Assembly (NCBI GenBank): GCA_902541315.1
Contig: CACBQF010000001.1
Location: forward strand, 1-64,000
DNA from: an uncultured Pelagibacteraceae bacterium
Lineage (GTDB): Bacteria; Pseudomonadota; Alphaproteobacteria; Pelagibacterales; Pelagibacteraceae
Reading direction: 5' to 3'
Length of the DNA: 64,000 nt
The stretch's first letter is position 1, and each line of letters begins with the position of its first letter. The position numbers and the translations under genes were made by a program. The notes beneath the pieces were generated by a model. The model had not been told where the DNA came from. It was given only the letters and a program-made list of their open reading frames with translations, and made no database searches. Below are positions 8,370 to 15,445 of this stretch, piece by piece.

Positions 8370-9455
8370 TTACTTAATAATAGTTTTAGCTATAATTTCA
8401 TCTTCTAAATTTATATTAATTTCTTTTTTTTCCTTATCATATAAATTTTCAATAAAATTAAATAGATTTTTTGCGTATAAATTAGAAGCTGAAACTGGCA
8501 ATCTATTCAAGATATTACTTTCACCCATAATTTTTACCCCATTTTTCTCTATAATCTTGTCTGCTTGTGTGAATTGTGTATTTCCACCCTGAATTGCTGC
8601 TAAATCATATATTACAGAGCCTGGTTGCATATTACTTATCATAAAATCTTTAATTATTAATGGAGCTTTTTTACCAGGTATTAAAGCTGTGCAAATTACT
8701 ATGTCTATTTTTTTTAAAGTTTCTGCTAATAGCTCTTCTTGTTTCTTTTTAAAATCCTCAGAAGCTTCTTTTGCGTAACCACCCTCTGTTTCCAAATTTT
8801 CTGATCCCTCAACTGTTAAAAATTTTCCACCCAAACTTTCAACCTGTTCTTTTGACGCCATTCTTACATCTGTACCAAAAACGATGGCACCCATTCTTTT
8901 TGCTGTAGCAACAGCTTGCAAACCTGCAACTCCTGCACCAACTACAAGTACCTTTGCAGCTGGAATAGTGCCTGCTGCAGTCATCATCATCGGAATTGCT
9001 TTTTCAAAATTTGCAAATGACTCAATAACTGCCTTATATCCTGCAAGATTTGCTTGTGAAGACAATATATCCATAGATTGTGCTCTTGTTATTCTAGGTA
9101 AAAGTTCTAGAGAAAAAATATCAACTTTTTTTTCTACTAAAACTTGGAGTTTATCTTTATTGTCATATGGATTTAGGACCCCAATTAATGATTGTTTTTC
9201 GACTAGTAAAGAAAGTTTTTCATCTGGTAAAATATTTAGTTGAACTATAAGATTAGAATTTTTTAAAATTTCATCCCCATCTTTAATCTTTGCCCCAAGA
9301 TCAGAATACATTTGATCACTAAAGCCTAAATGAGATCCATAATTTTTTTCTAAAAATATTTCAAAACCTAAGGAAATATATTTTTTTACAATATCTGGAG
9401 TTATTGCGACTCTTTTTTCAAAGTCGTGATTTTCTAATATGGATCCAATAATCAT
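8370..9455 (-). CDS. pntAa: NAD(P) transhydrogenase subunit alpha part 1 (NAD-binding)
   Basis: Soluble domain I that binds NAD(H). The 361-residue protein shows the AlaDH/PNT N-terminal domain (RVAITPDIVKKY near residue 16, LELLPRITRAQSMDILSSQ near 116) and the nucleotide-binding stretch VVGAGVAGLQAVATAKRMGA near 171, then IPGKKAPLII near 264. It ends without membrane helices; these are encoded by the next gene. It follows the tiny aa3 oxidase subunit IV gene by nine bases. Confidence 0.96.
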   Translation of the reverse strand: MIIGSILENHDFEKRVAITPDIVKKYISLGFEIFLEKNYGSHLGFSDQMYSDLGAKIKDGDEILKNSNLIVQLNILPDEKLSLLVEKQSLIGVLNPYDNKDKLQVLVEKKVDIFSLELLPRITRAQSMDILSSQANLAGYKAVIESFANFEKAIPMMMTAAGTIPAAKVLVVGAGVAGLQAVATAKRMGAIVFGTDVRMASKEQVESLGGKFLTVEGSENLETEGGYAKEASEDFKKKQEELLAETLKKIDIVICTALIPGKKAPLIIKDFMISNMQPGSVIYDLAAIQGGNTQFTQADKIIEKNGVKIMGESNILNRLPVSASNLYAKNLFNFIENLYDKEKKEININLEDEIIAKTIIK

Positions 9456-9464
9456 AATAGAATT

Positions 9465-9575
9465 TTACAGTAAGAATATTGCCATTAATACCAAAACACA
9501 TATAACAGCGACAGTACCCCACAGTACAAATTTTGTGAAGTTATTCCATGTATTTTTATGGTTTTCGTTATCCAT
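9465..9575 (-). CDS. aa3-type cytochrome c oxidase subunit IV (36 aa)
   Basis: A 36-codon gene easily missed for its size. The N-terminal DNENHKNTWNNF is polar and the rest is a single hydrophobic helix (VLWGTVAVICVLVLMAIFLL). This matches the bacterial aa3-type oxidase subunit IV family (COX4_pro_2), whose members carry an H..T(Y/W)..F head before one membrane span and are often encoded beside pnt genes in Alphaproteobacteria. It lies five bases after rpmJ and nine before pntAa. It would sit beside the catalytic core of the terminal oxidase; its role there is small and partly unknown. Confidence 0.75.
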   Translation of the reverse strand: MDNENHKNTWNNFTKFVLWGTVAVICVLVLMAIFLL

Positions 9576-9580
9576 AAATA

Positions 9581-9706
9581 TTACTTTTGTCTGGCTTTGT
9601 ATTTAGGGTTAGTTTTATTTATTATATAAACTCTACCTCTTCTCCTAACTAACTTAGAATTAAGATCTCTTTTTTTTATAGACTTAAGTGAACTTTTAAT
9701 TTTCAT
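9581..9706 (-). CDS. rpmJ: 50S ribosomal protein L36 (Cys-less form)
   Basis: A 41-residue basic protein beginning [14 protein letters not shown] and ending [12 protein letters not shown], the pattern of alphaproteobacterial L36 (usual MKVKNSLKSLKTRH...[20 protein letters not shown]). The zinc-binding C..C..C..H of the standard form is absent: there is no cysteine at all. It is placed six bases after the epimerase gene and five bases before the oxidase subunit IV gene, which again points to one long transcript. Confidence 0.95.
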   Translation of the reverse strand: MKIKSSLKSIKKRDLNSKLVRRRGRVYIINKTNPKYKARQK

Positions 9707-9712
9707 AAAATT

Positions 9713-10597
9713 TTATTCTTTAATAAACGAAGATATATAATCTTTCAAATCTATTTTTCCAAATCTTTTAAATACCTTATTATTTAATGAAATTTTTGTT
9801 AAAGCAGACGCGTATCTTTCACCAGGTCTTTTTTTTAAATAAACTAATTTAGTTTTGAACATTTTTGCAACTTGGATTATTGAATACGACTTTCTATAAG
9901 CAATTGAATAATGGCTACATTTGTCCTTTTTCCATGCCTCAAAACAAACACTTATAGTATCACTGATATGAGTGAATCTTCTTGTCTGAGTACCTGGTTT
10001 TACAACTGGTAATGGTTTCTTATTTTTAAATTTATCCTCAAATATTCCTATTACAGTGGCCATTGGCCCTTTCTTTATTTGTCGAGAACCATATACATTA
10101 TAAAAATAAATTACTTCGAATTTAAAATTAAACCACTTTTTCAAATTTTCTAACAGCTCTAAATTTTTAGCTTTTGTAAATGCGTAAGGTGACAAGTTCT
10201 TATCATCACCATAATTTCCAAGAGTTGCTGATGTAGCTGAATAAATTAATTTAATTTTATTTTTTAAACAAAAATTGAATACTGCATTTGATCCAATAGA
10301 ATTGGCTTTATAACATTCATCAAATTTTTCAAAACTTTGATATATTCTTGCAAATTCTCCAAAGTGAAATACAGAATGAATTTTTTTTTTAATTTTATTT
10401 AATACTTTATCAATATCTGAAGTTTCTGCTTTTACATACTTAATTCTTTTATAGTTGCTTCTAATGTGGTTTTTTTTATTTCCAGATGAGTAATTGTCTA
10501 TGCTAATGATATTTTTTTTTGTTTTTAAGTGTAAATACTCAATTAAATTTGAACCGACAAATCCAGCTCCACCAGTTACTATAATGATATTTTTCAT
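9713..10597 (-). CDS. NAD-dependent sugar-nucleotide epimerase (GalE-like SDR)
   Basis: A 294-residue extended short-chain dehydrogenase. The N-terminal nucleotide motif VTGGAGFVGSN (TGxxGxxG), SATSAT near residue 120 and the catalytic pair Y..FTK (SPYAFTK near 137) are present, along with the FYNVYG and RRFTHISDT motifs that GalE/GME-type epimerases share. The substrate is likely a UDP- or ADP-hexose; UDP-glucose 4-epimerase is possible but not proven. The ATG comes only 10 bases after the 3' end of 5S rRNA, with no terminator between and no Shine-Dalgarno visible, and the gene leads the minus-strand chain into rpmJ and pnt. Confidence 0.85.
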   Translation of the reverse strand: MKNIIIVTGGAGFVGSNLIEYLHLKTKKNIISIDNYSSGNKKNHIRSNYKRIKYVKAETSDIDKVLNKIKKKIHSVFHFGEFARIYQSFEKFDECYKANSIGSNAVFNFCLKNKIKLIYSATSATLGNYGDDKNLSPYAFTKAKNLELLENLKKWFNFKFEVIYFYNVYGSRQIKKGPMATVIGIFEDKFKNKKPLPVVKPGTQTRRFTHISDTISVCFEAWKKDKCSHYSIAYRKSYSIIQVAKMFKTKLVYLKKRPGERYASALTKISLNNKVFKRFGKIDLKDYISSFIKE

Positions 10598-10607
10598 CTA
10601 GAATTTA

Positions 10608-10723
10608 GCCTGGCAAAGTCCTACTCTTCCATGTCTTAAGACAAAGTACCATTGGCGCTGAAAGGCTTGACTTCCGAGTTCGGAATGGTATCGGGTATTA
10701 CACTTTCGCTATAATCACCAGGC
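10608..10723 (-). rRNA. rrf: 5S ribosomal RNA
   Basis: Read on the minus strand, GCCTGGTGATTATAGCG starts the gene and GCCAGGC ends it, forming the terminal helix. The conserved inner stretch CCATTCCGAACTCGGAAG is intact, as is the TGGTACTTTGTCTTAAGACA region. Length is 116 bases. No 23S or 16S sequence lies within reach on either side. In SAR11 the 5S gene is known to be cut off from 16S-23S by hypervariable region 2, and the polysaccharide island that begins 70-80 bases away fits that arrangement. It has its own promoter (see 10730-10758). Confidence 0.95.
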
Positions 10724-10729
10724 GAAAAT

Positions 10730-10758
10730 GATATATAATTAGAATATTAAAATGTCAA
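10730..10758 (-). promoter_or_regulatory. Sigma70-type promoter of the 5S rRNA gene
   Basis: On the minus strand TTGACA (10753-10758) and TATATC (10730-10735) are separated by exactly 17 bases. With the last base of the -10 box at -7, base +1 falls at 10723, the first base of the mature 5S sequence. The flank upstream is A/T-rich as expected for an UP-like element. Confidence 0.75.
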
Positions 10759-10806
10759 ATATTTATTTAATCTTTCACTAAAATATTTTAAATTTTGCTA
10801 ATTAAA

Positions 10807-11820
10807 ATGCTAGCTAATTTATTCATTTTATTTCTTTTACAAATTTCAATTTTAATATTGCTTAACAAATTTGCTTATAAGTTAGATTTTTTAGATCATC
10901 CAAACAAAAGAAAAACTCACATGCAACCAACTCCATATATTGGTGGTTTAACTATTAGTATAAGTTATCTTTTCATAACATATTTAATAAATATTGAGTC
11001 TTTTTTTATCAATTTGATAATTTTTTATGGAATTTTAATTTCACTTGTTGGCATAATAGATGATAAGTTTGATATTAATCCTATTTCCAAATTAATCCTA
11101 CAATCAATACCAGTTTGTATCTTAATTTCTAAGGGGTTATATCTCAATGATATTGGTGAATATGAGATAATTGGCAAAATTTATTTGGGAAATTATAATT
11201 TAATTTTCACATTTTTATGCTCCCTTTTAATTATAAATGCTTTCAATTATTTAGATGGAGTTGATGGACTTTTATCAAGTTTATTTATTAATATTTGTTC
11301 TTCTTTTATGATCCTTTGTTATTTATTTGATGAGCTCTATATGTCTCAACTTTTCATTTATTTCATATTTCCCGTTTTTATTTTTTTTCTATTCAACATC
11401 TCTTTTTTAAAACTACCAAAAATTTTTTTAGGAGACTCAGGTAGTACTCTGCTTGGTTTTTTGACGGGTTTTTTAATGATTTTTTTATACTCAAAATTGA
11501 ATATTGATCCTTCGGTACTAATATGGCCTGTAGGACTGATAATATATGATTTTCTGAGCACTAATATATTGCGTATTCTAAAAAAGAAAAATATATTTAG
11601 CTCTGGGACTGATCACATTCATCACCAAATTTCAAAAAAATTTAATCTTAATGTTTTTAAATTAAATCTTTTAATAAATATATTAAATTATCTAATAACA
11701 TTATTAGGAATAGTAATTTATTTTTCTTTAGGGTCTTTTTTCTCTTTAGTAGGATTTATCTTATTATTTTTTTTATATCTTTACTATAAACTATACCTTG
11801 TTAATAAAATAAGTTCATAG
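10807..11820 (+). CDS. WecA/MraY-type undecaprenyl-phosphate sugar-1-phosphate transferase
   Basis: Polytopic membrane enzyme (337 residues, roughly ten hydrophobic segments) of the glycosyltransferase 4 (MraY/WecA/TagO) family. It would attach GlcNAc-1-P or a related sugar to undecaprenyl phosphate, the first step of O-antigen assembly. Motifs are in order: HPNKRKTH..PTPYIGG near the N terminus, GIIDDKFDI near residue 80, the NAFNYLDGVDGL catalytic loop near 142, LGDSGSTLLGF near 206 and the cytosolic DHIHHQI near 266. The ATG at 10807 is preferred over a TTG 12 bases earlier. It transcribes away from 5S and is the first gene of the island. Confidence 0.9.
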   Translation: MLANLFILFLLQISILILLNKFAYKLDFLDHPNKRKTHMQPTPYIGGLTISISYLFITYLINIESFFINLIIFYGILISLVGIIDDKFDINPISKLILQSIPVCILISKGLYLNDIGEYEIIGKIYLGNYNLIFTFLCSLLIINAFNYLDGVDGLLSSLFINICSSFMILCYLFDELYMSQLFIYFIFPVFIFFLFNISFLKLPKIFLGDSGSTLLGFLTGFLMIFLYSKLNIDPSVLIWPVGLIIYDFLSTNILRILKKKNIFSSGTDHIHHQISKKFNLNVFKLNLLINILNYLITLLGIVIYFSLGSFFSLVGFILLFFLYLYYKLYLVNKISS

Positions 11821-11826
11821 TTAATT

Positions 11827-12774
11827 TTATCGATTTTTGTTTTGAATATAACTTTTTATAAAATCGTTAATAGCAAAACCTAAGCCGTCCTCAAGTGAAA
11901 TTTTTGGTTTCCAACCATACTTTTTCGCTAAGCTGCTATCTAAAAGTTTTCTTGGTGTACCATCTAATTTTTTATTTTCGTGCTTTATATTTAATTTTAA
12001 TTGCAAATGTTTCATAATAAATTTTGCGTAATCATTAATACTTTTCTCAACTCCTGAGCCTATATTTATCAGGGTTTCCTTAGTTTTTTTATTTAGAAAA
12101 AAAATACAAGCATCTGCAATATCGTCACTTATTATTACCTCTCTTAAAGGCTTTCCACTGCCCCAAATTTTTATGTAATTTTTTTTATTGTTTATTGCAT
12201 GAATTATTTTCCTAATTAATGCTGGCAAAAAATGCGATGTCTTTAGATCATAATTATCGTTTATTCCATAAGCATTACAAGGCATTAAACATTTATAATT
12301 AAGGTTGTATTGAAAATTATAGCTCGAACACAAATTTATACCCGCTATTTTTGCAATAGCATATGGTTCATTAGTTTTTTCTAAATAACCTGACAATAAA
12401 TATTGCTCTTTTATTGGTTGTTTACAATTTTTAGGATAAACACAACTAGATCCTAAGAATATTAAATTCTTCACACCTGCTTTGTAACTTCCATGGATAA
12501 GGTTATTTTGTATTGCTAAATTTTCATAAATAAATTCTGCTTTTGACTCATTGTTTGCTTGAATGCCTCCAACTTTAGCTGCAGCTATGATAACCGCATC
12601 GGGTTTATTTTTTTTCAAAAAAGTATGAACTTTTGACTGATTGGTTAAGTCAAGTTGATTTCTGGTTTTATAAATTAAATTTTGATATTTTTTTAATCTT
12701 AATTTTCTTAAGATAGCTGATCCAACAAGGCCTTTATGCCCAGCTATATAAATCTTAGATTTTTTATAAATCAT
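11827..12774 (-). CDS. fcl: GDP-L-fucose synthase
   Basis: Epimerase-reductase that converts GDP-4-keto-6-deoxy-mannose to GDP-L-fucose with NADPH. The 315-residue SDR has IAGHKGLVGSAI at the N terminus, the AAKVGGI segment near residue 64, the GSSCVYP active-site strand near 107 and the catalytic Y..AK (EPYAIAK near 135). The four-base overlap with the upstream gmd gene is the usual gmd-fcl arrangement. It would feed fucose, or a close relative, into the surface glycan. Its stop is six bases from the stop of the convergent WecA-type gene. Confidence 0.95.
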   Translation of the reverse strand: MIYKKSKIYIAGHKGLVGSAILRKLRLKKYQNLIYKTRNQLDLTNQSKVHTFLKKNKPDAVIIAAAKVGGIQANNESKAEFIYENLAIQNNLIHGSYKAGVKNLIFLGSSCVYPKNCKQPIKEQYLLSGYLEKTNEPYAIAKIAGINLCSSYNFQYNLNYKCLMPCNAYGINDNYDLKTSHFLPALIRKIIHAINNKKNYIKIWGSGKPLREVIISDDIADACIFFLNKKTKETLINIGSGVEKSINDYAKFIMKHLQLKLNIKHENKKLDGTPRKLLDSSLAKKYGWKPKISLEDGLGFAINDFIKSYIQNKNR

Positions 12775-13802
12775 GAATCTGAGTTGTATTCATATTCAAT
12801 CATATCTTTTATTAGAGATTTGATATTGTGTGTTGGTTTCCAATTAAGTAACTTTCTTGCTTTAGAATAGTTTCCTCTCAGTGTATCAACTTCTGCAGGT
12901 CTTAAATATTTCTTTTTACACTCAATAATAATGTTATTATTTCCATCAATTCCTTTTTCGTTTATACCTTTCCCATTCCATCTGAGTTTAATCTTTAACT
13001 CTTTGGCCACCATATTAATAAATTGTTTGATTGTATATTGTTTGCCGGTACAAATTACAAAATCTTCAGGTTTTTTATACTGAAGAATTTTCCACATTGC
13101 TTGAACATAATCAGCTGCATGACCCCAATCTCTCTTGGAATAAATATTACCAAGAAAAAGTTTTTTTTGTTTTTTTTGTTTAATTCTACAAAGTGCTCTT
13201 ACAACTTTTTTTGTAACGAATGTTTCTCCCCTTAATGGACTTTCGTGATTAAACAAAATTCCATTACAAGCAAATAAATTGTGAGATTCCCGATAATTAA
13301 CTGTTATCCAGTGAGAATAAACTTTTGCAACACCATAAGGACTACGTGGATAAAAAGGTGTTTTTTCAGTCTGAGGAGTCTCAATAACTTTGCCAAACAT
13401 TTCAGAAGAACCTGCTTGATAGAATTTTATTTTTTTATTCAATTGAACAATAGCCTCTAAAATCCTTAAAGTCCCTAATGCATCAACATTTGTTGTGTAT
13501 TCTGGTAAATTAAAAGATACAGCAACATGTGATTGAGCAGCTAAATTATAAATTTCATCAGGTTTGACTTTTTTTATTATATTAAAGACTGATAGGGAAT
13601 CTGAAATATCACCATAATGGAGGATAAAATTTTTTTTTTTTGAAAATGGATCACTATAAATATCATCAATTCTGTATGTATTGAGAGTAGAATTTCTTCT
13701 TTTTATACCATGAACAATATAATTTTTTTTTAATAAAAATTTTGAAAGATACGCACCATCCTGACCGGTAACTCCAAAGATCAACGCGATTTTTTTTTTC
13801 AT
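12771..13802 (-). CDS. gmd: GDP-mannose 4,6-dehydratase
   Basis: Makes GDP-4-keto-6-deoxy-D-mannose, the precursor of GDP-L-fucose. The 343-residue protein carries the diagnostic FGVTGQDGAYLSKFLL start, the GIKRRNSTLNT NADP-binding segment near residue 33, AGSSEMFGK near 130, and the catalytic Y..AK (SPYGVAK near 154), then NHESPLRGETFVTKK. It precedes fcl with a four-base overlap. An 89-base gap to the next upstream gene may hold its promoter; the stretch is so A/T-rich that I cannot single one out. Confidence 0.96.
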   Translation of the reverse strand: MKKKIALIFGVTGQDGAYLSKFLLKKNYIVHGIKRRNSTLNTYRIDDIYSDPFSKKKNFILHYGDISDSLSVFNIIKKVKPDEIYNLAAQSHVAVSFNLPEYTTNVDALGTLRILEAIVQLNKKIKFYQAGSSEMFGKVIETPQTEKTPFYPRSPYGVAKVYSHWITVNYRESHNLFACNGILFNHESPLRGETFVTKKVVRALCRIKQKKQKKLFLGNIYSKRDWGHAADYVQAMWKILQYKKPEDFVICTGKQYTIKQFINMVAKELKIKLRWNGKGINEKGIDGNNNIIIECKKKYLRPAEVDTLRGNYSKARKLLNWKPTHNIKSLIKDMIEYEYNSDS

Positions 13803-13891
13803 TTAATGATTCAACCTAATATTACTTATACTTTAATTAATTAAATAAAACAAAATAAATATAATCTTCAAAAAAAGACAAAATATAAATT

Positions 13892-14692
13892 TTAATTTAT
13901 TTTTTTTAGCAAAACTAATAAAAGTTTATTATGAATTTCTCTACTTCCAATATTTCCAAGTTGTTTAATCTTAGTAAATATTTTTTTTAAATAAATTAAA
14001 ATAAATTTTTTCTTACCAAAAAAGGTCAAATAGATCTTCAAATCTTCAATAATTTTTTTCATCATGAATCTAAAATTTGTACTTAAACCGCCAAGCCTCA
14101 TAAAACACAAAAATTCATTAGAAATAATGTAATCAATTTTCTTATTTTTGAAAATTCTTAAAATATATTCAGTATCAGATGCAATTTTAAAGTTTAGATT
14201 GTAATTACCTATTTCATTCAGCACTTTTGTATTCATAATAGTTGCAGTATGAGGGATAAGAAAACAATTTTTCAAATTGAGATTTTTTTCATTAATTAAC
14301 CAAATTCTCTTAATTTTTTTTTCTTTGTTATAAAAAACACAATTATATATTAGCAAATCTACTTTCTCATCAATGTTTTTTTTTATTTTCTCAAGAGTTT
14401 CGGAAGAATAAAGAAGATCACCCGAATGCAATAAAATCACAAATTTTCCATTGATATACTTATGAGCATTATTTAAACCCTCAAAACAACTATGGTCTTT
14501 AATTTGTTTTTTTATAATTTTGTCTGATTTATAATTTTGAATTATCTTAAATGTTTTATCATTTGAAAAACCATCAATTACTATGTGTTCGTAATCTTTA
14601 AATGATTGAATTTTTACACTGTTTAAAGTTTGGGTAATAGTGTCCTGGCAATTTTTTGTGACTGTAATTATAGAAAAAAAAGGATCAATCAT
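13892..14692 (-). CDS. Family 2 glycosyltransferase (WcaE-like)
   Basis: A 266-residue GT-A fold enzyme. The N terminus has the GT2 pattern SIITVTKNCQDTI...SVKIQSFKDYEHIVIDG, followed by SND and the acidic pocket at LLHSGDLLY near residue 94 (a D-x-D-like site in which only one Asp is clear). HTATIMN near 147 resembles the acceptor region of WcaE/colanic-type transferases. It should add one sugar from a nucleotide donor at the inner membrane. It overlaps the preceding GT2 gene by eight bases. Donor and acceptor are unknown. Confidence 0.8.
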   Translation of the reverse strand: MIDPFFSIITVTKNCQDTITQTLNSVKIQSFKDYEHIVIDGFSNDKTFKIIQNYKSDKIIKKQIKDHSCFEGLNNAHKYINGKFVILLHSGDLLYSSETLEKIKKNIDEKVDLLIYNCVFYNKEKKIKRIWLINEKNLNLKNCFLIPHTATIMNTKVLNEIGNYNLNFKIASDTEYILRIFKNKKIDYIISNEFLCFMRLGGLSTNFRFMMKKIIEDLKIYLTFFGKKKFILIYLKKIFTKIKQLGNIGSREIHNKLLLVLLKKIN

Positions 14693-15389
14693 AAAACCTA
14701 TATTTAATTAATACCCATATTGCTTGAAGTCCATCAAAAATATTTATTTTTTTTCCTTCTTTATATGTTCTGCCTTTATAGCTTATTTCACATTCCTCGA
14801 TTTTAATTTTAGATTTACTAACTTTTGCAGTAAGTTCAGGACAAAAGGCAAATCCTTTTTCTTTTAATTCAAATTTTTTTATTAAATTGTGATCGATCAT
14901 TTTATAACATGTATGTGCATCAGTCAGTTTTTGACAGTAAATTATATTTGTTAAAATCGTTAAAAAATGATTTGCAAGAACTCTAAAAAATGAAATAAAA
15001 TTTTTTTGTTTATATCTACTTTTTCCAAGAACTCTTGATCCGTAAAGACACTTAAGTTTATCTTTTTTCATTTTAGATAACATTGTTTTGTAATCAGATG
15101 GATCATACTCTAAATCTGCATCCTGGATTAATATTATATCACCATAACATTTTTCCAGAGCAGTCTTTATAGCAAATCCTTTGCCGTGATTTTTATTTTG
15201 TAAAATTAAATGGTCAATTTTACCGGTTGATTTGAGTTTTTTTAAAATTTCTCTGGACCTATCTAAGGAAAAATCATCGACAACAATTATTTCTAAATTT
15301 ATAAATTTTTTTTGATCAATGACCTTATGAATAATTCTTTCAATTGTATTTTCCTCGTTATAATTTGGAATTACCACCGATAATAACAT
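14685..15389 (-). CDS. Family 2 glycosyltransferase, dolichyl-phosphate-mannose-synthase-like
   Basis: A 234-residue GT2 protein with VVIPNYNEENTI at the N terminus, EIIVVDDFSLDRS near residue 31, HGKGFAIKTAL near 67 and IQDADLEYDP near 88 (the D-x-D metal site). This layout is that of polyprenyl-phosphate hexose synthases, which load Glc or Man onto a lipid carrier for use by membrane GT-C enzymes. That suits the divergently transcribed GT-C-like gene next door. The ATG at 15389 is chosen over a TTG six bases upstream. Confidence 0.8.
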   Translation of the reverse strand: MLLSVVIPNYNEENTIERIIHKVIDQKKFINLEIIVVDDFSLDRSREILKKLKSTGKIDHLILQNKNHGKGFAIKTALEKCYGDIILIQDADLEYDPSDYKTMLSKMKKDKLKCLYGSRVLGKSRYKQKNFISFFRVLANHFLTILTNIIYCQKLTDAHTCYKMIDHNLIKKFELKEKGFAFCPELTAKVSKSKIKIEECEISYKGRTYKEGKKINIFDGLQAIWVLIKYRFYD

Positions 15390-15445
15390 TTGCAAATTTA
15401 CTTTTTTTTTTTAGATAATAAACTGATATAATTTGTAATAATACA

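Noticed and set aside
10724-10806. Attachment site, tRNA-type integration site or direct repeats at the island edge
   Set aside because: No repeat of 5S ends, no integrase gene and no tRNA at this edge; the other edge is outside the window.
13803-13891. Promoter for gmd (TTGTTT-17-TATAAG on the - strand)
   Set aside because: Same problem: composition alone yields such matches; no independent support.
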